Notes under the pieces: generated by a model
Database searches by the model: none
What the model was told of the DNA's origin: nothing
The model's input: the letters and a program-made list of their open reading frames with translations, nothing else
Translations under genes and position numbers: made by a program
Assembly: GCA_017591395.1 (NCBI GenBank)
Contig: WEDG01001071.1
Coordinates: 186,001 to 250,000 of the forward strand
Length of the DNA: 64,000 nt
Direction of reading: 5' to 3'
DNA from: Schistocephalus solidus
Lineage: Eukaryota; Platyhelminthes; Cestoda; Diphyllobothriidea; Diphyllobothriidae
In this document: in pieces, positions 11,611 to 22,665 of the stretch
Layout: every line of letters begins with the position of its first letter
Position numbering within the stretch: the first letter of the stretch is position 1

Positions 11611-12717
11611 CAACGCAAGCGAAGCCTACATCCAAAATGGCTTCAGACCTGTGCTGAAAGTTCAATTTGGTCTCATGTGACCTTATATAGACCGTTCAGG
11701 TTGATTGACTTTGACGGTCTGTTTTCTGAGACACGACAACTATTGTGCCTCTTTTTAAAAGCTAAGATTTGATTGTTTTTTTTGGATTGTTAATCCCGGT
11801 GGATAAAGATAGACTGTACTTCTAAACGGCATCACATTTACCAGGAAGTACATTTAATGAGGTAGACATTGCTGTAATTATCTTGTTTTTGGATCGACAT
11901 TGGCTCGATTTTCGAGTTTTGCGAACCAGCTGTATCATTAGTGAAACCTCTTAACGATAAGCCGTTTTATATCTGAGTAAACAAATCTTTCCGGTGCTCA
12001 ACCAGTCTTCTATACTCATACAACAACCTGGAATTCGAATATCAGCATCCATTCTTTTTATACCTGTTGAACATGAGATCTCATTCTCTCTTATCAGGAA
12101 AAGTGTTATAATATTATTTTTTTTTAGAGAGGATGATATCTCTTAACCGTGTTGGAAACCACTCTCGAGCACCGATCGCTGGAACTCCCCCACCCTGGAC
12201 ACCCATCATACGACAAAGCTAGGCGGCGACTTCAAAGGCTAAAAAAACTAGCAAAAAGCTGAAACTCAAGCTTGAACGCGTTCTGTTTCAGAAACTTTTT
12301 GCATTAGAAAATAATCTGATTTTAGAACGGTGCTGTTTATGATAGTAACCTAAAGCATTTACTTTTGAGGCGTATAGAGACACAGTGATCATATAACTTT
12401 TCCTTAATAGATCCCGGATCCGTTCATGATATAGGAGAGATTTTAAGGGGACTCTTCTAAAATTAGCAATTGTAACTGGCACTATAATTTGCTAATGTCT
12501 CGGTTTAACCGAAAACGAGCCAGTGGAAGCGATTGGCCTAAAAAACTGCTAAATAAGATTTATTAAGATCTTTTGACGCCCGCACAATAAACCAAGAGCG
12601 TGCTTTGTTACGTCCAATTTTTTGATGACAGGACGAATACTTTACCGTCTCAACTACATTCTCAAGAAATGCACTAAACTAATTGACCATTCCCTGTTTC
12701 TGTGTGTACGCGCTTGA

Positions 12718-13164
12718 ACCAATCTGACGCGCTTGAAACTATCACGGTGCGCTAAAAGCCGTGGCTTGGAAGGTTGCCAACTGACGGGATAACTCGGACC
12801 GCGTGGTCAGCCCAATGTGTGTTTTGTGTGGAGTGGCTGACTGGTGGACTGAGAGTCAGGTTGCAATGGCTCCTACTAAATGTGGCCTTTATGGCACTCC
12901 CACTCCGTGGGATCCGAGCCAGGTGTGGTGGCACGCCCAGGGCGGCTCCGGCCGCGCCAGCCACCTGCGCCCTCTCCCATCTCCGGTCTTCTCGACTCTG
13001 TCTTGACACTGGGCTCAGGTGGGGGAGGAGGAGAGAGTGTGGTAGCTGCAGCGCAAGGCTACTATCACTTAAAAACTAATTCACGCGCAAGTCACCGTCC
13101 CTGCTCCACCCTTCCATGGAGCATACGGTGGACATCGTCGGACTACGACGGTCAAACTGTCGTG
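12718..13164 (+). mobile_element. Solo 3' tail of the zinc-finger LINE
   Basis: About 447 bp nearly collinear with the 3' UTR of the full copy: CTGACGCGCTTGAAAC at the left, GACGGTCAAACTGTCGT at the right. Reading frames here are shadows of non-coding UTR. Confidence 0.88.
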
Positions 13165-15984
13165 TGTACATTGGTATTTTTTGCAAGATATGTTATAAAT
13201 AAACATCCGGAACACTGAAATGATGACCTATGACTTACTATCCGCCATCGAGCAGTAACACATTAAATTCAAGTGTCGGCAAATTAGAGGTTTCCACCGC
13301 GGATCCAGCGGATTATACAGCGTCTAATTTCGGTGCTTTACCCACCTGGACGACCACATTCAGTCTTTTGCTGATTGAAACCAGGGATATACGTTGTCGC
13401 ATGACATTGAAATCCTACGACTGCGGGACGGAAACGGTGGTTTCTGTTTAACCCCACCGTACTCTGGGTCTGTGGTTTATCCAGGCTGTTACGCGAGGAC
13501 CAGCGTTCCCCTGTCCTGCCGAGGGAAGGGGCACAGAAGCGATACCACCCAATTTGTTCCTCTGAAACCAGCGAGGCTGTAGGTTATTGTTAGAAGGCTT
13601 AAACCCTTTCCTCCTTACCCTGCACGAGTTTATTACCTTGAAAAGGAACACAAGCTCAAATTTTAACTTTTTTACTTCCGCCTTATGCCCGCGCAAGTAT
13701 AGTTTTAACGAGGATGGCCTTTTTACGGGAGACATAATCCCCGTTTTCCATTGAAACAGACAACAGTTGTCTCGCTACAGAAAGTCCTTTTCACTTGTAG
13801 CCTGGAGCATTGCTGTACTCCCCGTTAAAATTCCATAACTTAAGGCTCTGCCCTTCACCCTCTCCTTCAAGCGGTCGTGGCTAAATTTCATTAAACGAAA
13901 TCATGCTCCTCCCGGTGGAGTTGAAAATCAATCACCCAATATCAGAAGGGAGGTGAGCGGGGATCCTCACCTATAGAGCCACGTATTTCTTGGAAGACTG
14001 CAATATCAACTGATGTCATTCAGAGTCATGCAGGAAGAGCCTCATTGACTGGCGAATACTCAGGGTACGGAAGAAATTGTCATGTTCATACGAAACATGC
14101 TGGCCGATATACTCTGCTCCCATTAGCTTTTCGTCCTTCCGTTTCCGTGCTCTATTTATAGACCGCCTTGAAGTCAGCGGAGCCACTCATGTCAACTCCA
14201 AACCGCTAACGACCACTCTTCGTCTTATAGGCAACGGTGACTGTTTTGAGCCCCGAGGGGAAGCGTGGTTCTGAGATCGTATTTGCGAGGCTGTTTGTGT
14301 GTGGTCGCTTCGTTGCACCCCTTTTCCCCCCGAGATAAACAAGCCGGAGCTAATTGTGCGCACAGAGCGGCATTTGAAGGCATAGGCTTTCTTCACTGAA
14401 CAATTAAATACGAGAAAGTGAGTCATGCAGTTTGAACGACAGGGAGCTTCCTGCTGCTGCTCCTCCTCATAAAACCACAGCTGACTCTGGTAACCTAGGG
14501 GTGACTGTCCGGGCGAGACTGTATGATGTGGGTCTTGGTTTTAGATGCTAAAAACTTTTATTACTTTGCTGACCTCTGTCTGTGGACATCACCGTCGGCG
14601 CCCTCCGCATGTGCTAGTGTCCTGCGGGTGGACTCGTAATCTTGCGGACTGATTACCAGGCCGGCGGAGCGAATCAACTCAGAATCAGTGCGGCCGTGGG
14701 GGTGGAAGTCTGTGCCGGCCGCCGCCACCACCGCTCCTCTCTGCGTTCGAAAGTGACAGCGCCCAGCTTCATCCTGTCCCTCCTCCAGATCTTGCTGCGT
14801 ACTGTTTGGAACAACAGACAGGTTGGTATACCTCCTCAACGTCGTCACTGCTGTTGCCCCGTATACACTGCACACTGACAGTGATGTGGTGATTTAGCTT
14901 GCAGGAAGATTTCTGGGCGGCTCAGTGATGCACCTGCAGCGTGAGTGAGATGGCGTTGGAGCATTAGTGATCATGTGGACCGTATGAATGAAAGCGCATT
15001 TTACTTTCGAGCAAAGACGCATTATTCTAAAAAAACGGACGCGAGCATAGAGAACTAGCTGAGGAAGCCAGTGATTTTGATGGAACTTTATGCTTCCTTG
15101 GTCCCCTCTTTTATGCCATGCATCCAGCGCAGCTAAAAAATGGGACGGTAGAGTAGTAGACTTAACTGACTTTGCTAAATTCAGGCCACACCTTGCTCCC
15201 TACGTCTGAGCCCAAACAAAACCTGAAAGGAACTTCAATATACAACTCAGCACTTTCAAATACCCATCCGCAATAATAGGTTTTTGTCAGCTTTGCATAA
15301 TTTATCTGATGCCATAGTGAAAAACTCGGGGGCCTCGATGGGTCCGTATCCAGGTCAGCAATCGTAGGGCTGTGTATAGCAACCGCTCCAACCACCTCAT
15401 TTATGAGGCCCCGATTGGGAGCTGGAAGATTAATCACATTTGGATCAATTTTATTAATACATGGCTCCCAATCAGGGTTGTATAGCTTAGATAGTTAGAA
15501 CGTTAGCTGTACACGGGTTTTACATATGCCGTAATGGGAGTTTGAACCACACCGAGGCCCCGATTTTTTCACAATCGTATCCGATTAATTATTAAAAGCT
15601 ACCATAACACCTATTAATTAAGTAAGCACGGTAGTTATTTGGTGGCTTCTAGAATGTTTGGTTGGGAATTCCTCCTTGGGTCCGTTTTTGTTTATGCCAT
15701 TTAATATGTAGATATTTCGATTATAAAACTTAAAAACTACGTATCTGCTTCAGGGTTATTAATTCCAATTTCAGCCAATCCTACTCCTACAGATCGTCTG
15801 CGATTTCACACCAACTGATGTGCACATATACACTGTTTACACATAGTCTACAAGTTATGTCCAGTCCAGGATCCATCGGTGTTTTCCCACCAATCCGTGC
15901 CGCGGATGACCAGATATTGCATAATATTGCGTAAGAGATTCACTTGTCAATACAAGCGAAAATGGGAGTCCCAGGAAGTAATTC
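13165..15984. other. Intergenic DNA, nothing assigned apart from the 14.6-kb block
   Basis: Several GC-rich short frames occur (13230-13735 and 14077-14426) without recognisable motifs; they may be old retroelement pieces. Confidence 0.4.
14561..14878. other. GC-rich block open on both strands, unassigned
   Basis: Open for 104 codons on the - strand and 78 on the + strand. GC content is higher than in the flanks, as in the LINE UTRs, which suggests an unidentified retroelement fragment. No motif recognised. Confidence 0.2.
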
Positions 15985-16135
15985 AGAAGAAGTCGACACG
16001 ATTGCAAAGACAAGAACTTTATTCGCCTAACGTTTCGGTTTCTGACTCGAACCCAGTTTCTGAGGATGGGTTCGAATCAAAATCCGAAACGTCGGGTGAA
16101 TAAAGTTCTTGTCACGACAATCGTGTCTACTTCTA
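15985..16135. mobile_element. Inverted pair of PLE 3' ends (foldback)
   Basis: Two PLE tails face away from each other: ACAAGAACTTTATTCGCC on the left is the complement of GGTGAATAAAGTTCTTGT on the right, and flanking ACACGATTG/CAATCGTGT extends the arms to about 65 bp. The centre consists of two hammerhead-like motifs back to back. No interior PLE sequence remains. Confidence 0.75.
16054..16104 (+). ncRNA. Best-preserved PLE hammerhead-like motif
   Basis: CTGAGGA, stem II GGGTT/AATCC, GAAAC and GTC are all present, with a two-pair loopless stem III (ACGT). Stem I is weak (G-U pairs). The core fits the hammerhead consensus CUGANGA...GAAA...NUH. Confidence 0.55.
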
Positions 16136-17999
16136 CCGAGAGATTCACATGGTCTCACTGGCTTATCAGAGCAAACCACCCTTGGGTACTAGGGACCACG
16201 AACAAAGAACCATCTTCGCCGCTACCATGGATAGCGCTTTCTCTGTCGCTTTGTCATCAAAGCGGGTTGCAACCACTCCTAGATTAATGTTACCATGCGC
16301 CTACACACGACGATGACGGCGTAACTTTACCAAACAGCATTTGTACCCACTTCTTTTTCAAACATATCGGTATCACAGTCTTTGAATTCCTGGCATGCAC
16401 ATTTTCACCAAAATCTCCCAATACGGCCCACCAAAACATCATTTTGTGGTACAGGGTTCAGAGTTTTTGAAACGCCTTTCCCGCAGTTGCTTGAAACAGC
16501 CGGTATTTCTTCTTCTTCTTCTTCTTCTTCTTCTTCTTCTTCTTCTCTTCTCCCCGCCGTTTGGTAAACAATGTATCTTTCGTTTTTTTACCCAGCGAAT
16601 ATTTTGGACTGTAAAAAGTTGTACCCGTAGGAAGACGAGTATGCACATGAACTGTGGACATGCCTACAGCGTTGAGGAAGGTAAAAAAATTCCTTAATTT
16701 TTATGGCGAAAGTTTGGTTTTATCAAGACAAACGCTGCTTTACGTTGCCGTCAGCTAAAAAGTCTCAATCAGCAATGATTCACCAGCACAGACGAACGAA
16801 CAGCGTTTTTTACGCAAAAAAATAGTATTTGCCCGTCATATGTAGGCAAAAACCCAATGTTAGCCTATTTAATTCAGCTAACTCAAAGTGAGCTACGCTT
16901 TCAAAATATGTTTTTTTTTCTTGAGGACTCCCCCTACTATTAGGAATACATTCACAACTGCAGTATACATATGTCCAGCAATAGTGTGTATAATTGGTGT
17001 TTTTTTCTGATCAATTCTGATTCAGGACTGGTTTCACAGTTTCTAAAGACTTTTGAGATGCGTGATATTGACTTATTTGAAAACTGAGAAAAAGGTACTT
17101 GGAGGTAATAAACGAAAGATCGTGATCCTCATTCTGCAACATCATTTTGAGAGCGTTGTGTTCATTTTAAAAGACTTAATTTTAGAAAATGTCTATGTAG
17201 ACGGTAACAAACAGAATTAACACAGTAGATTACGCATAGTAAAAACCATTAAGATATCACCGAGTACTGTGTGTCCTATGCACTAATACCTAATTTTTGA
17301 CGACAGTCGAATACAAGATAGATTGCCATGGCTTTAGAAACTAGGTCTCGATTTTACGGATGATTTGAAAAAAAATTTGAATTCGATATATTCGAATACG
17401 GATTATTATGTAGCTAACAAAATCTTAAGACATTTGTTTGAGGCAATGGTGAGGAATCTTTAACCAAACCTTCTATGTTAACGCCCGAAAAATACATAAA
17501 CATTTCATGAAAATAGTAGCAGTTTCAGTAAGATCAACACCTATTGACCATATCTGCAGATAATATTATATTAAGTTCACAGTAAAGTCACGTTATTATA
17601 CTCCCAAAACCGGCGCTAGTTAAGAGTGTAAGCAGTTATTTCATCCGTTATCTAAAGTTGTTGTCATTAAGTGAGAAAAGTGAAGAATACGGAATATTAG
17701 AATGGACTTAATCCGTTTCCCTTTAAACTTACTAAGAACTGCTTATATACTGAGTTCTAGGAGCATTTGCTGTGTTCTCTTCGTCAATTTCCATCTAAGA
17801 ACCCATAAATTGTACTGCTGTTCAGTAACCATTCCCAGCTTATGTTCTGCACACTACCTTGTCGGTGTTGTGAAGGTCGCGATCGACGCGCGGAGTACGC
17901 TAGGGGCGTACCCATTGCAAAGCCCGTTCCTCTTGGTAAGGTTGGTACGTTTAAATAGAGATAGTGACCTATCTAATAGTAGGTGCCGACATTTCGGAA
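16136..17999. other. Intergenic DNA, nothing recognised except (TTC)n
   Basis: AT-rich. The frame at 17702-18055 has no motif and runs into the 1.5-kb repeat. Confidence 0.45.
16506..16549. repeat. (TTC)n microsatellite
   Basis: About 14 repeats of TTC. The poly-Leu, poly-Ser and poly-Arg/Lys frames through it are artefacts. Confidence 0.95.
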
Positions 18000-19520
18000 T
18001 GATTGATAATCAGTTGCAAACTGGCACCTACGCATTTACAAAAACTTTGAAATAGTAATAAGCATTTGCTTGCGAATTTAAAACGTAAGGGAAATAGTAA
18101 AAGTAATATTTCTTCAAGTAGATATATGAACGTTTTTAAAAGGCGGCAGATTGTGAAAACGGGATATATAACTGTAAGTGTGACTTATAAATTTAAATAG
18201 AATATTCAGTTGTACTCGTAAACATGCCATTTTGTGTATCGTACGAGCACTTTCCTTTCGTTAAATTGCTTTATTGATGTTTTCGATATTGGATTATAAT
18301 TAGTGTCAGCTCGCCCTCTAAATAAGGATGAAGTTTTCAGGATTTTCGGGGTGTTTAAGCGATCGGTCATACATTTAAGTTCCATTTTATATGTCTATAA
18401 AAACTTTCAAAATAAGATATTTCTTAAAAGTATTTACCGTAGAAGGGAGTTTTTGGATTTGCTTTCTAATGCAGATGGCCGTATGCGTCATATTTGTAGA
18501 TTCACCCAAACTTGAAATCAAATTGCCGGAAAATTTAACATCAATTGCAAAAGTCGTCAATTAATACGCCCAAGATCAATTAAAAACCTTTCTATAATAG
18601 GGACCTCATTAAACAGCGCTTTAACAAGATAGTAGACTGACGAATATATGCGCACTTCAAATTTTTCCAAGGTTAAATCAAGGTAAAAATGTGGAAGTTT
18701 GACCGTTTTTAACTTCCCTGACAGCAAGTGATACATTTTCTGATGAAAATGAAAAACTCAATTTTCGCTTTGCATTGAAAAGTTTTGGCTATATTTGTTT
18801 ACTTTAGTGCCCCGTTCTAAGATTACCAATGCACAAAAAATTGGCTGAATATATGTTAAGACTGCGAAAATGTATAATGTTCTGCCTACTGCGTTCCTCA
18901 ATCCTGAGTTAGGGAAACTATACAAAAATATCTTATCGCATGCTTCCATTATAATAAAGGTTGTTCTAGGCAGCAAACTCTACCGTTTCCTGTACATATT
19001 TAGCTTACGGCCCCTATTTTCAGGGTAGTAAATCTAAATACTGTTGAAAAAGTTTATTACTGCGTTTTATGGCCAAAACATCAAGCAGTTGAAAAAAAAA
19101 CAAGTTTCAAAGCTGAATTTATTTTTTGTTTTGGAAAACAATGCGATTCCCCCATTTGCCTTCATCTGATTTTCACTGAATTAAGGTCATATTTCTCAAT
19201 TACAGAAATGATTTATTTGAAACCTTTCTTGCTTATATTAATGTTCCTCTATAACGCAACACCGAAAAACAATTGGTTGTGTTCGGTGATAGTACATAGC
19301 ACACGAAACGTCTTGGATATCCGACAACCTCAGATTTCACCCAAATCCTACCTGTTTCCCTTTAATATATAAGATTGACAATACAGTGTTCTTTAGAAAA
19401 AGGCTTTCTGAGCATCAAATCCACTCAACAAACCACACTTACCACACTGTACGCTAAACTATTCAGTCAAATTTCGAAAACACATTACTTGAGTTAGGTC
19501 ATCTACTGTATGTCTGGCTT
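18000..19520. repeat. 1.5-kb dispersed repeat, copy B
   Basis: Second copy of the repeat at 868-2360. Both begin GATTGATAA and end near TGAGTTAGRTCA. Short shared frames (a stretch like NKIFLKSI[HY]R) are interrupted differently in each copy. Confidence 0.8.
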
Positions 19521-19796
19521 GCAGGATTCGGAATCTGCTGTGAAGCCAGAAAGACATTTTCCCCAGCTGTTTGACCTGTAACTATGCCTCGTATATGCAA
19601 CGTTGGACAGAGTACGCGCGTTGGCTGATGTGCTAAATTTCACTCAATTCCTTCTTGTCCACTCAGGCCCTCTTTAGCCCACGGACGCCGAGCCATGCAG
19701 CAGGAGTCTACGTTAGTCCGTAGGGAAAAAGGTATTCGGACAAAATAAAGGTACTCACTGAACTCTAATCCAACAACTATACATGTCATGGAGTGA

Positions 19797-20003
19797 TCAG
19801 CCACCTGCGCCCTCTCCCATCTCCGGTCTATTTGACTCTGTCATGACAACGGGCTCAGGTGGGGGAGGAGGAGAGAGTGCGGTAGATGCAGCGCAAGTCT
19901 ACTATCACTTTAAACTAAATCACGTGCAAGTCACCGTCCCTGCAACACCCTTCCGTGGAGCATACGGTGGACCTCGTTGTGATCAACGGTCGAACTGTCG
20001 TAT
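19797..20003 (+). mobile_element. Solo 3' tail of the zinc-finger LINE
   Basis: About 207 bp starting in CAGCCACCTGCGCCC and ending CAACGGTCGAACTGTCG. It lies 230 bp upstream of the satellite array, in the opposite orientation to the full-length LINE. Confidence 0.85.
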
Positions 20004-20196
20004 GCACCACTCACCCGAGGATCGTGTAATACGGGACTGGCTGTATTAAGGGTTTTATGGGTGGGGCCTCACCGTGGACAAGCAGTGGAATGTGTGCAAT
20101 ACAACATGAAAAATAAATAATTTTCCACCAAATGGATTGGTGTAACCAGCTTGAAAATTCACGACTAAACCTCGATTTTCCGACGAGCCTTCTTTC

Positions 20197-20199
<3 letters not shown>

Positions 20200-20231
<32 letters not shown>
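20200..20231. repeat. (AT)16 microsatellite at left edge of satellite
   Basis: Alternating AT directly joined to the first satellite unit (TGGGATCGAG). Confidence 0.97.
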
Positions 20232-20233
<2 letters not shown>

Positions 20234-20306
20234 GATCGAGTGAGATCCTTACCACATTAGTGAGTGTTACGCACTTGTTTGTCTTGTTTATGTACCTCAC
20301 TGCACA

Positions 20307-20365
20307 AGGCATATGATGTACTGATGATCGGTAATGACCGTGAAACAGCTGTCTGCGTCTTGCCT
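20307..20365 (+). ncRNA. Type I hammerhead ribozyme motif, satellite unit 1
   Basis: Core CTGATGA (20321-20327) and GAAA (20342-20345) flank stem II CGGT/ACCG with loop AATG. Stem III is the loopless palindrome ACAGCTGT, followed by the cleavage triplet GTC; predicted cleavage is between 20353 and 20354. Stem I pairs GATGTA (20315-20320) with TGCGTC (20354-20359), six pairs including two G-U, then an ATAT/TT internal loop and AGGC/GCCT. The palindromic stem III suggests activity as a dimer, as in animal retrozymes. One oddity is a U opposite U at the base of stem II. Activity is not shown by sequence alone. Confidence 0.8.
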
Positions 20366-20538
20366 GTTGCACTCTTAGCAACATATTTGTGCTATATATA
20401 TGGTATGTGTCCTATGGCACAACGTTCGTTTATCGCCGGTAGGTAACTGGCGGGCGGACAAATGGGATCGAGTGAGATCCTTACCACATTAGTGAGTGTT
20501 ACGCACTTGTTTGTCTTGTTTATGTACCTCACTGCACA

Positions 20539-20597
20539 AGGCATATGATGTACTGATGATCGGTAATGACCGTGAAACAGCTGTCTGCGTCTTGCCT
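20539..20597 (+). ncRNA. Type I hammerhead ribozyme motif, satellite unit 2
   Basis: Same motif as in unit 1, with CTGATGA at 20553 and predicted cleavage after GTC at 20585. All core and stem positions are unchanged. Confidence 0.8.
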
Positions 20598-20770
20598 GTT
20601 GCACTCTTAGCAACATATTTGTGCTATATATATGGTATGTGTCCTATGACACAACGTTCGTTTATCGCCGGTAGGTAACTGGCGGGCGAACAAATGGGAT
20701 CGAGTGAGATCCTTACCACATTAGTGAGTGTTACGCACTTGTTTGTCTTGTTTATGTACCTCACTGCACA

Positions 20771-20829
20771 AGGCATATGATGTACTGATGATCGGTAATG
20801 ACCGTGAAACAGCTGTCTGCGTCTTGCCT
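20771..20829 (+). ncRNA. Type I hammerhead ribozyme motif, satellite unit 3
   Basis: Same motif, with CTGATGA at 20785 and predicted cleavage after GTC at 20817. It is the last intact copy before the LINE insertion. Confidence 0.8.
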
Positions 20830-20977
20830 GTTGCACTCTTAGCAACATATTTGTGCTATATATATGGTATGTGTCCTATGACACAACGTTCGTTTATCGC
20901 CGGTAGGTAACTGGCGGGCGGACAAATGGGATCGAGTGAGATCCTTACCACATTAGTGAGTGTTACGCACTTGTTTG

Positions 20978-20989
20978 TCTTGTTTATGT
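20978..20989. repeat. 12-bp target-site duplication, left copy
   Basis: TCTTGTTTATGT, part of the satellite unit, ends directly at the LINE 3' terminus. It is repeated at 26385-26396, after which the satellite unit continues with ACCTCACTG. Confidence 0.95.
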
Positions 20990-21856
20990 GGTGGCAGTTC
21001 GACCGTCAATTTCGACGAGGTCCACCGTATGCTCCACACCAGGTGGTGCAGGGACGGTGACTTGCGCGTGAATTAGTTTTAAGTGATAGTAGCCTTGCGC
21101 TGCAGCTACCGCACTCTCTCCTCCTCCCCCACCGGAGTCCGGTGTCAAGACAGAGTCAAGAAGACCGGAGATGGGAGAGGGCGCAGGTGGCTGGCGCGGC
21201 CTGCCGCCCCTGGGCGTGCCACCACACCTGGCTCGGATCCCACCGAGTGGGAGTGCCATAAAGGCCACATTAAGAAGGAGCCATTGCAACCTGACTCTCA
21301 GTCCGCCAGTCAGCCACTCCACACAAAACACACATTGGGCTGACCACGCGGTCCGAGTTATCCCGTCAGTTGGCAACCTTCCAAGCCACGGCTTTTAGCG
21401 CACCGTGATAGTTTCAAGCGCGTCAGATTGTTTTATAGTGAGGAAAATACGCTGAGCTCTCGACCTCACTCTCTCCCCCACCCCCACAATCAGACCACTG
21501 TCCGAGCCAGTCAGTTGCCTGATGTGGGAGTGGGCGCATTGGCTGACGGATCGGCGTACCCGTCTTCGCGCGCCACAGCACGACCTGGCCCCCATAACGC
21601 ACACACCAGGATTCACAAACTCAGGGGATATGGAGCAGCCATCGCCGTCTGACTCCCAGTCCACTGGTCAGCCACTCGACACACACAGCACATACACTGA
21701 GCCGACGGCGTGGTCTGGTGGAAGCGTCAGATTGGCAGACTTCCCAGCCACGGTTTCTAGGAAACCGTGATATACTGTGGGAAATGGTGATTGTGAGAGT
21801 GTTGTCGATGCATTGGTGTAGGTAGTGTGCGCTGATGTAGGTTAGCCTACGGTGGT
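20990..21856 (-). other. 3' UTR of the LINE
   Basis: About 870 bp without a reading frame that fits the element. It contains two related sub-blocks, each with a stretch like GACTGAGAGTCAGG / GACTGGGAGTCAGACG preceded by GTGTGTTTTGTGTGG-like sequence, so it may itself derive from an internal duplication. Its last 200-450 bp recur as solo tails elsewhere in the window. Confidence 0.75.
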
Positions 21857-22665
21857 TTACCGGAGGTTGTCATGGAGGCGCATGTGTCCTAATAGGCCCA
21901 TGCGGTGTGTAAATGTGCGAAAGCAGTTAGGGCAGTGAAGGCGGGCACGTCGACTGTATGTCGGAGCCCCAGGCACTGGTTCACCAGCCTCCATGCGATG
22001 GATTCGCAGGTGACCGACCAGGCCGATCCGTGAGTTGAAGTTGCGGGTTCAGTGTGGGCAGGAGAAATCGGTAGAGGCTGGGAGGATGTCATTGCTGGTA
22101 GTGGGGGTGGCAGGGGCACTAAGAATGGCAGGAGCGGAGGGTGTGCATGGTGTATCGGTGTTGTCGGCATTGTGGTTAATTCCGCTGTTATGGATGCGCA
22201 TGTGACCAAATAGGCCTATGCGATGAGTGAATGCGCGAGGACAGTGAGGGCAGTGGAGGCGACGACCTCTGCTGTGTGATGGTGCTCCAGGCACTGGCTC
22301 ACCGGTCTCTGTACGATGTATTCGCAAGTGACCGACCAGGCCGATTCGTGAGGTGAATGTGCGGTCGCATTGAGTACAGCTTAGGAGAGATTCCCCATCG
22401 CTGATGGTGGTGGTGGTGGTAGTGAAGGCGGTGGTGGTTGCGGTGGTAGGGGTAACAGGCGATGAGTAGATGGATGTGGTCTCTGTGATGGTGGGAGCAA
22501 TGGAATTGATGACAGGAGTGAGGGTGGGGAGTCAGAAGGAGGGTTGGCAGAATTTGACGTAGAAATTGGAATTGTCGGATTGTTTGTGCATTGCGTCCGA
22601 AGATGTCCAACCAGGCCGATTCGCGCGCGGAAGATGCGTTGACAGCGCGGGCACGTTGGCAGGGG
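21857..22665 (-). pseudogene. C-terminal C2H2 zinc-finger array of the LINE
   Basis: Five finger units follow the RT, all of the form C-x2-C-x12-H-x3-H around R[IM]GLxGH: at about 22596-22660 (last ligand Cys, not His), 22316-22380, 22197-22262, 22005-22055 and 21870-21940. The linker between fingers two and three is [16 protein letters not shown], and a similar linker recurs between four and five, so the array looks like a duplicated two-finger module. In finger four the second Cys codon is TGA. Likely role is nucleic-acid binding by the retrotransposition complex; this is inference. It ends at TAA, 21857. Confidence 0.8.

Larger units (their letters stand above)
9916..12717. other. Intergenic DNA apart from the listed repeats
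   Basis: Outside the direct repeat at 11253-11610 and the short telomere-like tract I see no gene or named element. Confidence 0.45.
20232..20989 (+). repeat. 232-bp hammerhead satellite, left block
   Basis: Three units and part of a fourth of a 232-bp tandem repeat. The block begins immediately after an (AT)n tract and is cut at 20989 by the LINE. CTGATGA cores are at 20321, 20553 and 20785, spacing exactly 232. Copies differ by rare single changes, for example G for A at about 20415 and A for G at about 20689. All units here carry T at the variable position GTTTG[T/G]CTTG. Confidence 0.97.

Noticed and set aside
12774..13218. Overlapping 67-112-codon frames as genes
   Set aside because: They lie in a solo LINE 3' UTR tail.
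16382..16697. Frames through poly-Leu, poly-Ser or poly-Arg
   Set aside because: They are created by the (TTC)n microsatellite.
20055..20384. Frames with runs of Ile-Tyr
   Set aside because: Translation of (TA)n tracts; the same applies at 30670-31034.
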